NCBI GenBank assembly: GCA_963169105.1 | Contig: OY720632.1 | Coordinates: forward strand, 6,014,001 to 6,078,000 | Length of the DNA stretch: 64,000 nucleotides | Source of the DNA: Ceriagrion tenellum | Taxonomy: Eukaryota; Arthropoda; Insecta; Odonata; Coenagrionidae | Direction of reading: 5' to 3' | Shown: positions 46,781 to 56,375 of the stretch, piece after piece | How the letters are laid out: each line of letters begins with the position of its first letter | Position numbering within the stretch: the stretch's first letter is position 1 | Notes under the pieces: model-generated | Databases searched by the model: none | The model's input: only the letters and a program-made list of their open reading frames with translations | What the model was told of the DNA's origin: nothing | Translations under genes and position numbers: made by a program

Positions 46781-46800
46781 TACGACATCTTTTGAGTATC

Positions 46801-47371
46801 ATTGAAAATGCTGTTCTACAACACCTCGCCTGAGAAAGTGGAAGAACAAATGGGTTAAAATATTCCCATAATCTCTTCGTACTCTCACTAGAAAGAGTAA
46901 TTTTGATTAATTTTGTTTCATAACTTCTTATCTCGCGCGATGCGCCCTTACTTCGAGCAACACGAGAGTGCAACTGCTTTCCGTTCATTTCCAATCCCGC
47001 GCATCATTTGGTATTCCGCCCTTCGAACAGTTTTTTAGAACAGAATAATTGTTCTTCGTATGCGTGCATTTTGACTGCGACGATCGCTCCAGTGGTTGCT
47101 GTTTATTTGTTTTGATTTTTAGAAAAGGTTTCAATGACGCATTGATTAAAAATGTTTTACTCCTGAGTGGTTATACGTGACCTTGTCAAAAATTTTGCGC
47201 GATGCGTACAAATTTTGCGTATTGGCGAATTGTATTCTGGAATCCCTGAAGGTTGTGGAAGCTTTCCAGTGTAAGTGTTGAACTGAGTGCTCATCGAAAC
47301 ACATCAGCGCAATTCAGTGTTCACGAACGTGGTTGAATGGAAAGGCGTGCACTGGTCGAATTCTCTGTAAC
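46801..47371. other. No gene recognised
   Basis: No family motif or repeat seen. Confidence 0.35.
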
Positions 47372-48245
47372 CTATATTTACATCTACATCCGTTTATAAC
47401 CCTGCAAGCCACCACAACGGTGTTCGTCAGGTGGTGACTTATCACCAACATGAACTACAGTGAATACATTTACTTTCACCAACGAGCACCTCGCTATCGG
47501 TATGCTACAAATCCTAAAGAAACTACTAAAATAATCTATTACGTAACATTGAAAATGTGACACAAGAGTCATGCAGGGCACATGCAAAACATGGTGTTCG
47601 CATTACTCGGTAGGTTTGGAAACATGCATTAGGGGGCATATGAATAAATCAGCTACTCTGCCTCTCAACTGATGTACGATCTTCAAAGTTTCAACGCGGC
47701 CATTATGGTTTCGTATCGAATGCGGGGAAAACGAAATTTTAAACCTTTCTGTTCTAAAATCTATTTCCCTTATTTTATTCTCATGATCTTATCTACCTTA
47801 GTATGTGGGAGTCCATAGGATACTAAAAACTTCATCTAAAAATAATTTGGTTTTGATTTTACATAAGAGATTGAGTCTGATTTTCATTCACTGGTCTGCA
47901 AGCGACTCCCATCCAAGTTGTTGCAAGAGGTCAGTAACACTAACGAGACTATCATAACGGCCTTCTACGTATCTAGCTGATCTTCTCTTCACGCGTTCTC
48001 TGTTATTAATCCTGCCTCATGAGGATCCCAAACACTGGCAGCGTATTCTAAGTGGGATCTAACAAGGGAGAAGTAGCTGATTTCTCTAACTTTATTGTCG
48101 CACTTTCCAAGTATTCTTCTAACAAATCCCAATTTGCGATTAGCGTGACCAGTTATTTTCCCAATATGTATGCTCCACGAGGGATCATTAGCTAGTTTAA
48201 CTCCAAGGTATGTTGCAGATTCTGCATTCTCTAATTGGGTTTTAA
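47372..48245 (-). pseudogene. LINE family F 3' fragment, copy 1
   Basis: The + strand starts with TTTACATCTACATCCG (minus-strand TAGATG-type tail), then GGTGTTCGTCAGGTGGTGAC and TTTACTTTCACCAACGAGCA. Further in, the minus strand has LVRSHLEYAASVWDPHEA-like sequence at about 48015-48075 (read from GTATTCTAAGTGGGATCTAA complement), so this is a relative of family A. It is homologous to 60555-61085. Stops throughout. Confidence 0.7.
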
Positions 48246-48812
48246 ATTTAGTGGGGGGGGAGAACGGTCACGATCAAATGTTTTGTGAGAATTTGTTGAA
48301 TTTGTTTAGAATAAGAATTTCAATACGTTAACTTTATACCATAGAGTATTGAAAAACTGTGAAATGCATTCCAAATGCCTTAGTAACGACATATTAACAA
48401 TAATAACGTATAACATATTCGATGTTCTTTTATTTTTATTTCACATTTGCTGCTCTAGATCTGTTCGGAGGTGCGGTAGTTAAAATTCAGGGTCTTTTTG
48501 ACGAATGGCAGGAAAATTCGTTTATGGGCTTCGCAGTGATTAACGCACTAGAGCGAATAGAAGGCGCCCAATGAGCGAATGTCTCAACAAGACGACCCCA
48601 ACACCTCAAAGATGTGTTTAAGAAGTCCGAGAAAATTTTTAAAGATCCAACATTCGATCCCTTCTCTTTGAGATGTGCTATGCTATGAAGTTGCCTAAAC
48701 TAAAGTCTAAATGTTCGCAAACGTTTAAGTGGATGCCTTTGCGTGTCTCTTGTTATGTGTCGCAGTATTAAGCGAGATTTGAAAGAAATGGGGCGTGAGG
48801 GAAATGAACGAA
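48246..48812. other. No gene recognised
   Basis: No coding motif or repeat recognised. Confidence 0.35.
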
Positions 48813-48823
48813 ACAAGTCGTTT

Positions 48824-49444
48824 AGGTCAAATTATTAAAACTTTCGCGGTCCATGTTCGTCAAGCAGTGATGGTTTTGGGATAACCCGCAACAAGATTTT
48901 AAAAGGCCAACGTTTCTGCTCCTTTGCCGGAGACCTCATCAGGGCTGAATGACCTAATTGCCTTTATTGTGCATCAATTTATATCGTCACGGTGGTGCAA
49001 GAGGGGGAGGGGGTGGGTGTTGACGGAGAGTCTTCTGGACGTCGCTCGTCTTTCTGGAAATACTGGTAGCCATGATTCACTTATTCTTTGTCCCTGGTCT
49101 CTATTGAAATTCTTGCCATGGTTTATAGTTTCCAAGGCCTCCCGGAAGATTCTCGTCTTGAAATGTTTTTCTCTTGCGGGAAGAATCTCAAGAATTTCAA
49201 TAGAGACCAGGGACAAAGAATAAGTGAATCATGGTTACCAGTAATTTCCAGAAACAAGATCGACGTCCAGAAGACTCTCCGCCAACACCCACCCGCTCCC
49301 CCTCTTGCACCACCGTGAAGATATAAATTGATGCACAATAAAGGCAATTAGGTCATTCAGCCCTGATGAGGTCTCCGGCAAAGGAGAAGACACGTTGGCT
49401 TTTTTAAATCTTGACGCGGGTCATCCCAAAACCATCACTGCTTG
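48824..49444. mobile_element. Large foldback element with hammerhead-like cores and 11-bp direct repeat
   Basis: The direct repeat ACAAGTCGTTT at 48813-48823 and 49445-49455 flanks the element. The arms at about 48861-49130 and 49165-49444 are inverted copies, for example AGCAGTGATGGTTTTGGGAT, CAATTAGGTCATTCAGCCCT and TTATTCTTTGTCCCTGGTCT with their complements. Each arm has a core near its outer end: minus 48912-48942 (CTGATGA...GAAAC) and plus 49363-49393 (CTGATGA...). No coding capacity. Mirror-image open frames on the two strands result from the palindrome. Confidence 0.8.
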
Positions 49445-49455
49445 ACAAGTCGTTT

Positions 49456-50330
49456 GGGTGTTTGGTGAAATGGCGAGGTTCCGGCGCTCCGTCGAGAAGC
49501 GAGTTTTTAATTTCCCTTGGCGGATTCTGTGGGCGCCATTTTCGACCTTTCCGCTGGCTTCCGCCACCAAACGCCTTTCCTTCTTATTTCTCATCCGTTT
49601 CACTCATCTCTTTCCCCCTCTCCCTCTCTCTCTCACTCGCTTCGCAAGTCTATTTCTTTTCTCTCCTCCAGCGGAGATGGACTAAGAGGTCATTCTGAAG
49701 TGGTGTAGAGGGCCGCACTATTTGCGCTATAACGTACGGCTCAGAGGGATGATGGAACCTCGCCATGAGAAAATGGGAAGTTTAAAAAAAATAAACTTAA
49801 TTTTTTCGTGGATACAATTCCTGGTGGAGATGCTCACTTTTCGGAGGAAGGTGGGAACGATAAATTACTAAGAAGCGATCCAAAAAAAACATTCTTGTCG
49901 TGTACTCTTTTTGCTTGTTATTCTCGCGAGCCGAGGGGAATGAAGTGGAGAAGCACGCCGGGAATCGAGTCACGTGTTTTTTTTCATTCTTTCCTCCGCC
50001 CGAGGCTCCATCTGTTGACCCGATTTTGTTCCCCAGAGTCACCGTCTATCATTCCACCCACCTTCTTCTTACCAAACGTACGCCAAGTAGTGTGGGTCAC
50101 TAGTGTGGGACATCTCTTGTTAAAAACCTCGTGAGGAATTAGAAGGAAAATTTCGAAAATAATGAATTATATTCCTTACAATTTCATAATAAAAATTTTT
50201 GCACTTTTTTCCTACATAATTTGACGTCTTTAGGCCTCTTGGAGGTTCATCTGTAACTGGGGTGTTGAAACTCTCTCATTGATCGGTAATAAAGTAGGCT
50301 TTGATTTTCATTCATTCATTGGTTGCTCAA
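49456..50330. other. No gene recognised; CT-rich patch
   Basis: A CT-rich patch at 49600-49672 gives Ser/Leu/Pro frames of no family. Nothing else stands out. Confidence 0.35.
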
Positions 50331-50337
50331 TCTTAAG

Positions 50338-50745
50338 ATTGGCTGACTGCAGCCCTCCACCCTTACCTATCTATTGCTAGTTCCCCTACCTCCTGGTGTC
50401 TATTCTTAAGTACTTTCCTCTTTATTTTGTCCATGAACTTATTCCTGTATCTAAATCTGGGGACTTTACCCTCTATTTTGCCTTAAGTTATGTTCTTTAC
50501 AAACCCATTGTGTCTCAGGGTGTGTCCAATTGATCGTATTCTTTGTTCTATGGTGTTCCATATGGTCCTCTCCTCTTCTACTCTTCTGTACACTTCATCA
50601 TTTCTTATTTCGTCAGTCCATTTTATCTTCACCATCCTCCTCCAGCATCAGGTTTCGAAGGCTTCTAGTCTCTTCCGGTCGGATTTTCCAATATTCCAAG
50701 CTTCCGATCCATAGAGTGCCACGCTTCACGCGAACGCTATGATTT
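50338..50745 (-). pseudogene. LINE reverse transcriptase C-terminal fragment (RTE-like)
   Basis: The minus strand reads YGSEAWNIGKSDRKRLEAFE, then TWCWRRMVKIKWTDEIRNDE, and IGHTLRHNGFVKNITEGKIEGK. This is the YGSExW / WxWRRMxKIxWTD / IGHxLRHxxxxKNIxEGKxxG series of RTE-like LINE reverse transcriptases. The frame survives well for more than 100 codons but is truncated at both ends. Confidence 0.85.
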
Positions 50746-52102
50746 TAAAAGTTTGAAATATCGTCGATATACTTGCATTACAAAGTGAAAGAATTGAGGG
50801 CCTCTGCGAGTGAATCTCAGTATTGAACGCACTGTGTTGGTTAATATTTCCATCAATATCTGATCTCGGAATTTGAAGACTGTCACCTGGTTCAAAAGCG
50901 CGCTCTTTCGTAGTTTTGCCTTGAAGAACCTAAATTATTCACAGGTTGTGAATTCCGCCATCTGTAATCTGTCTGTACAACTCAAGCTCCACAAGAATGG
51001 ATTCACAATGAGTGGTGAAATTGTTTTTGATTTTTTAAATTTTAATCAAAAATATCGTGGAACATAATTGACCTGGATTACTTAATATTTATATCTTCTG
51101 ATGGATTATCGCTCCTTTAGATTTCGTAGCAGGAAAAAATGCTACCGTTTTTGTAGCTGGATTCAAGGGGGCGTTATTCAACGTGGCCATTAACAGTAAC
51201 AGTTATTACACCTAAAATTGGCGATGCAATAATTTATGGATGGCCGAGGAAATAAATATTGGCCATAAAAATCAAGAACACTGGAAAATCCGTCTTCATT
51301 GGGATTATTGGGTCATGCTGGACGCAAAGCCGCGCGCATTACCTAAACGACGATTTTCGACGCCATCAGAAGAAATATCGTTCGAGGGAATTTAAGGATT
51401 AACTCTTGGGTGGAGCTATTTGGTATCGCAATCCGGATATGGACACGCAACTTCTTTTAGTCCCTTGAATTCATTTTGTTTTTGCTCCTTAGCCTTGAAC
51501 TTTTAACCCATGGGCCATAATCTATGTTATACCTCAAGAGGTGTAACATTTTCGCGGTTCAATCGGTCGAAGCCATCGTTTGGAAATTTTTTGTCAAAAG
51601 GCTTTATCAAAAATTGGATGCTGTGAAAATAATCCAACGGATGTATCAACATCGCGATGGGTAGAAATTTCCATGTCTACAAATTTTTATCCGAATTTGA
51701 GGACCCATTTTATTTATTTTTTTTATTTTTATATTTATTTTTATTTATTATAAACCCATATTCTCGAGTTTAATGTACTATAGGCATGAAAACCGAAGTT
51801 AACCGCCCTCCCAAAGATAGCGCTCGCGTCTTACATTTGCATCTGAGCAACTAACCGACCTTCTGGTGTAGTATACAAAACCATTAAGTTCTGGCAGCAA
51901 CAAGTCAACGGAAAAACTAAAACATCCAGCGGTTAACTGAAGGCAGACTCTATAAAACCTACGGTTAGTGTATAACATTTGGAGGCTCCCGAGTACGAAT
52001 GATGCGACCTGAAAATATTACCTCGCTATCTTACTCCGTGTGATTTTCATGTGCATCGCAAGCCGAGTGATTTCTATCGCGTCACATCGGTGTGGTCGCC
52101 TG
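50746..52102. other. No gene recognised
   Basis: AT-rich sequence with a T/A run at 51712-51752. No motif. Confidence 0.35.
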
Positions 52103-52105
52103 TAA

Positions 52106-52308
52106 AGCCCGTTTTACACTGGACACGTAATTGCGCAGTCTGATGTACGTACGAGCGTGCATTTCAAATTCCGTCATGCAAAGTGGTGAATTGCAAAAAT
52201 GCATGAACGCGAGATGGCAAAAAAGTCACCGCTCAAATTCTGCACGCCATATTGGGAAAAACTTGCAGTTTTTAACTGCACAATTTCCTGCCCCGTGTAA
52301 AACGGGCT
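52106..52308. mobile_element. PIF/Harbinger-like MITE
   Basis: Terminal inverted repeats AGCCCGTTTTACAC and GTGTAAAACGGGCT are perfect over 14 bp. TAA flanks both ends (52103-52105, 52309-52311), as expected for PIF/Harbinger. 203 bp, no coding. It lies about 660 bp upstream of the first recognised FAM20C exon. Confidence 0.85.
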
Positions 52309-52966
52309 TAAAATGAACTAAGCCACTTATGTACTGACAGGATAATGTGATGCGTTTACACACAATCGACTTTGTGTCTGGAATAGGATCCGTTGGTATA
52401 GGGAAATGAAAATAATTAACGTAACACGTCTTCCCCTTTTTTTCACAGATGTGAATTAAGTCTTGGTAAGTGATTTTTTGCTAATTTATTATTAATGGAC
52501 GACTCATTAATCATTGATTTAACAACTATCTCGTTAGCTTCCAACAGCGGGTTCATAGGCACCACTATCTGGTGGGTAGGAATTGGGAAAATTGGATTGT
52601 ACGTTTGACCTTTTATAAATAGTGGTAACTAAAATTATGCATTTATATTTGGTAAAAATTAATTAAAGTCCTTGTAAGGGCAGCTGAAGGTATCATTTTT
52701 ATTAATTCTGCCATCTAAGCTATTACGTTTTTAATAGAACGGCACGGATCATTTCATAGTCAACTTTAAAACATGAAATTGAAGAGATAAAAACATCTGA
52801 GCATGTCTACAATCTGGTTGTATTATTATTTGCCACCGATTTTTTGGTGATTTTTAAAAAATATACTTCGCAGTCGTTCTTTGATTCGCCTGTTTGGTGG
52901 CGCGATCTGTATTAGTGCGCAACCTTCCTTCTTGCGTCAGAATAACGGATTTCTTATCTATTTCAG

Positions 52967-53059
52967 ATTCCCGAGGGAACAGCAAACCCTGCCCAACCAC
53001 TTCTACTTCACGGACTTCGAGAGACACAACTCGGAGATAGCGGCGTTCCACTTGGACAG
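52967..53059 (+). CDS. FAM20C-like: FAM20C-like secreted protein kinase, internal exon 1 of 3 seen
   Basis: FAM20C-type kinases are Golgi/secreted enzymes that phosphorylate secreted proteins on Ser in Ser-x-Glu sites. This exon supplies 30 whole codons, including HFYFTDFERHNSEIAAFHLD, the conserved block that forms the αC-like, ion-binding part of the atypical kinase fold. Acceptor: TTATCTATTTCAG ending at 52966. Donor: GTGAGC at 53060. It begins with the last base of a split codon and ends with AG of the Arg codon completed by the next exon (phase 2 on both sides). The family's N-terminal signal/transmembrane part and the glycine-rich region must lie upstream, but no exon for them was recognised in this window. 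Three consecutive exons agreeing with FAM20C, rather than the xylosylkinase FAM20B (GNADRHHYE in that family), makes the assignment firm. Drosophila has a FAM20C-like gene of the same type. Confidence 0.93.
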
Positions 53060-53131
53060 GTGAGCGAGGGAGACGGGAGGAAGGGAGAGAGGGAGAGAGA
53101 GTCTCTCACTCGCCGACTTCCTCTTACATAA

Positions 53132-53574
53132 GGATGAGTCACATCCAAATGTCGACTCTCGATTCCGCCAATTCTCAGGATTAAAATAGGTATCGAGAAT
53201 CGATCGCCTAAAGTCGATTCCGATTCCATCGATTCCAGATCGATAAATATTCAAATCAAATTTCATTTATCACATCCTATTTGTCTCAGTAGTGTTGGGT
53301 GTAGGCTATCAATTTGTACTTTTTATCTACCTCAATAAGCGGAGAATATATTTGCTATTTTTTAATAATTATACTTTTTTGAGCGACTTAATTGTCTTTA
53401 TTATTTTATTCCAGCCATTACTTGAATTCAAATAATAGCCTTACGCTACTGGCATACCATTATCCCTCCTGTTATTAGGAATAAGAATCTATGGAATAGG
53501 AATCGAGAATCGATTTGAAAGAATTGGAATCGAAATCGTAATCGGAAAAAAGTGGAGTCGACTCATCCCTACTG
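53132..53574 (-). mobile_element. hAT-like MITE family D, copy 3
   Basis: Inverted relative to copies 1 and 2. The right end reads GACTCATCCCTACTG, which matches hAT-style termini beginning CAGTAGGG on the other strand. TTACATAA repeats at 53124-53131 and 53575-53582 as an 8-bp target duplication, with the first bases of the left end lost. It sits 72 bp after the exon 1 donor. Confidence 0.8.
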
Positions 53575-54500
53575 TTACATAATAAGAGGGAACTCAATGG
53601 GACTGGAGGAGAGGATGGTACGAACGGCAGTTGTTGTTGTGCGCATGCGTGTCCCACTCAACGCGGGTAAACAAGGTACGATCTCTCGGCCACCACCTGC
53701 TGTCTATAATGACATTTTATGAAGTCACGGCATCCCTGACGCAAATGCGATGTTTGTCTGAGAGTTCACTTTTTGAATCCCTACTTTTTGTCTTACAAGC
53801 ATCTAAATCTAAAGCTTTCAATGGTCACAAGAGTTGATCTAACTTAAATGGCCCATTGGTTGAATATCCCATTAATGAGCAGGAGTTTACGAATTTACGA
53901 ATGTACGAGAAGGGTTTATTATAATGTGTTGCAAACATGTCGATACATGATCAACGCGGGTGAAATATCTCGTTTATTAAGTATTCCAATTCCAAAATAT
54001 ACGTCGACATTATAAAAAGGTTAACCTTCAAATGCTCCACTACAAAAATATGCATGAACTAGTACACATTTTTATCAATCCTGTAGTTTTTTCCATACGT
54101 TGCTTTTTTGTAAAAAATATACTTTTTCTACAACTGCTCGTAGTCACTTGAGGGCAGAACTAAATTATGCGTTCATGAAAAACGGCGAAATTCACGATTC
54201 GTTTCTATTGGATTTCGAAGCATTCACACAGCTCTACCTCTAAGCAATGGAGAGTGATATATTTTAAATGGTTTGCGAGATTTTTTATTAGCTTTTAATC
54301 TAATATCTGACTTCAAATGTCCTAAGTGGATGTTCTAGATAAGGCTATGGTGATATGATAATGGCGCAAAGTTTCATTTTAGCGAGAACTTTGAAATCAT
54401 GACTCTGCCAAGTTTTTTGGCGAGAATTTGTTATACAACCTTGTGCCATTGTATAATTCACCTATGAGAGTACGGGGAGTTCTGAGATGAGGGGTCTCAC

Positions 54501-54542
54501 ATTTTGACCATAATTGGTCCGATTTGACCATCATTGGTCCGG
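54501..54542. repeat. Two-copy ~21-bp tandem repeat
   Basis: TTTTGACCATAATTGGTCCG and TTTGACCATCATTGGTCCGG lie side by side. Each unit is itself close to a palindrome (GACC..TTGGTC). Confidence 0.6.
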
Positions 54543-55471
54543 TAGGGCCCCGATCCGATGACGTATTCCGGCAGACCACACGACCTCTGCCCATAAAGGG
54601 AGCCGGCGGACACCGTATCCCAAGAATTTGGGCAATGGGCTTCGTCGTTTCTCAACAGATGTGAGGGAAGTATTCGCGCAAGCGAGACTGGCGGTGACTC
54701 GTCTAACGTTGTTGGGGGAACACAACAGCTACGAGGACTAGGGGGAGCCGGGGGCCAGTTTTCGTCCTTTTGACGGCAATCCGCCTCATGTTGTCGGCCT
54801 CCAAGTGGCTGCATTTTTGCTAACTCTACCCACTACTTACCCATCCCGGTGATAAGCGAGAGCTTCCGACCGGAGGAGGTAGGTTTTTAGTCCGCGGAAA
54901 ATCCGCAACACCTGTATAATTCACCTCTTAATCTAGTATCCGCCCCCTCATGGGAAGTTTCTGACGCGTCGACGTTTAGCTAAGACACTGTGACCAGCTC
55001 TTCCGAAAACTTCCCTCTCCCATTATTTTCAGAATCAGACCTTGAATGCGAACTCGCCGAAGGAAAGATTTGATTTTGTGACCCCTTGATTATGACACGC
55101 GAGAGTTGAATCCAGTCAGGTTTTTGAACAATTTACTTCGTGGAATGTAAAATCTCTATTTTATTTTATTCTTTAAGATGCACATGAGTTCGGCTATTGA
55201 TTTCCGCGGTGATTGTCTCTCCTTTGTCACTGTCGCCTTGAATCTTCACTCTCTGCTGATGACCGCTCGGGTTTTCCGACGCGTCAAACTTTCCATCTCC
55301 ACCAATGTGTCTGACTCATACACCGAAACGCCGGCAGAGTGTGACCCTAAGTAGTGGAAATCCCGAACAGTCTTTAACAATCTCATTAGTCCGGGAGGCA
55401 TTAGATCTTTCTTCTTCACTCACCATTCGCTCATAAATATTTTTTTATTTTCCTCTTCCCGTCATCCATAG

Positions 55472-55779
55472 GCTCTTGGGTTTCCGTCGCGCGATGCCCG
55501 TGACGGGTCGTCACGTGAACATGACCTCGGAGTTGTACGCCGTTGCCACGGGCGACCTCCTCAACACTTTCTTCGTTTCTCCGTCGGAGAACCTTTGCTT
55601 CCACGGCCACTGCTCGTATTACTGCGACACGGCGCACGCCGTATGCGGCCGGCCAAGGGACGCCCTCGAAGGATCCTTCGCCGCCTTCCTGCCCCCAAAA
55701 GAGAAGGTCGCCCGGAAGGTCTGGAGGCATCCCTGGAGGCGGTCCTACCACAAGAGGAGGAAGGCGCAGTGGGAAATGG
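55472..55779 (+). CDS. FAM20C-like: FAM20C-like secreted protein kinase, internal exon 2 of 3 seen
   Basis: 102 whole codons. It opens with LLGFRRAMPVTGRHVNMTSE, continues TFFVSPSENLCFHGHCSYYC and AVCGRP, and closes EGSFAAFLPP, then WRHPWRRSYHKRRKAQWEM. These are the FAM20C hallmarks: the conserved N-glycosylation-type NMT, a four-Cys block that forms disulfides in the secreted protein, LEGS-x-AFLP, and PWRRSYHK. The acceptor is CCATAG at 55466-55471, and the first G completes the Arg codon from exon 1. The donor GTGAGT begins at 55780, leaving one base of a split Glu codon (phase 1). It is GC-rich at third positions, unlike its AT-rich surroundings, which supports real coding sequence. A LINE tail begins only about 20 bp beyond the donor. 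Confidence 0.96.
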
Positions 55780-55796
55780 GTGAGTGCCGCGGAAAT

Positions 55797-56375
55797 ACCC
55801 TTCGTCTACGTCTACCCTGTGAGCCACCGCTCAGGCGTGTGGCGGGGGGTGTGGTGACACCAGCCGTGTGAAGGTGTGAACGATAAATGTTATCGTGAAG
55901 TGAAATTATGAAGTGATTTTGGGAGCGTTTGGCAGGTAGCGCAGTATTTATAAAATGGTCACTTAATGAAAGATTTAAGATTTTCCCGGTGTAATATATT
56001 TAAATATCTTTCTCGGGCTTCACACCGGGTAATATATTCAAATTTGCAATATTTTCAAATTTAAAATTTCAAACCGGGTAATATTTTCAAACAGTGTTAT
56101 AGCGGACACGACGGAAAGAACAAACACCTTGAAAATGGAAGACAAGTCGTTTTCCGAAACGTAGGCGCCATTAGAAAATATTACCCGGTGCGAAGCCCGA
56201 GAAAGATATTTAAATGGTCACTTGTGCGTGGGAAGAACGAACTTTTGTACCCAATTATTCGGCGTTGTATCTCTTATTTCAATGCTGCTATGGGACCTAC
56301 AGATGCAGTGCGGCGTCAAATAGATATAAAAATGACTTCTCGCTCATACTAAGCTGCTTATGAATGCTCTCATAA
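55797..56375 (-). pseudogene. LINE family A 3' fragment, copy 5, split by a foldback insertion
   Basis: Starts CTTCGTCTACGTCTACCC and GTGTGGCGGGGGGTGTGGTG, the family A 3' end, and continues on the minus strand to the degenerate C-terminal coding region (AACGAACTTTTGTACCC, then ATGTCACTTCTCGC-like). The foldback at 55965-56211 divides it. No intact frame. Confidence 0.75.
55965..56211. mobile_element. Small foldback with hammerhead-like core, 12-bp target duplication
   Basis: AAATGGTCACTT flanks it at 55953-55964 and 56212-56223, and the host LINE reads through if one copy is removed. Inverted arms TATCTTTCTCGGGCTTC(G/A)C and ACCGGGTAATAT lie at about 56000-56038 and 56178-56212. The core at 56128-56160 is CTTGAAA, a stem with GGAA...TTTCC, then GAAACG. 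Confidence 0.8.

Larger units (their letters stand above)
45470..46800 (+). mobile_element. Penelope-like element, 3' part
   Basis: A + frame encoding a GIY-YIG endonuclease domain (46063-46419) is followed by a 3' UTR and a hammerhead-like core at 46718-46745 (CTGATGA-T-GAGTGC-AAG-ACAATC-GAGAC). A reverse transcriptase followed by a C-terminal GIY-YIG domain is the arrangement of Penelope-like elements, and hammerhead motifs are known in their terminal repeats. The reverse transcriptase part is missing or too decayed to see. The left limit is approximate. Confidence 0.8.
53060..55471 (+). other. FAM20C-like intron between exons 1 and 2 (2412 bp)
   Basis: Bounded by GTGAGC and TCCATAG. It holds hAT-like MITE family D copy 3 (53132-53574) and a GC-rich stretch at 54540-54900. 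No other exon is recognised. The sequence TTTTGACCATAATTGGTCCG is repeated in tandem with variation at 54501-54542. Confidence 0.85.

Noticed and set aside
48924..49347. Several overlapping frames repeating MSLVSIEIL
   Set aside because: By-products of the foldback element; the repeated peptide comes from inverted DNA copies.
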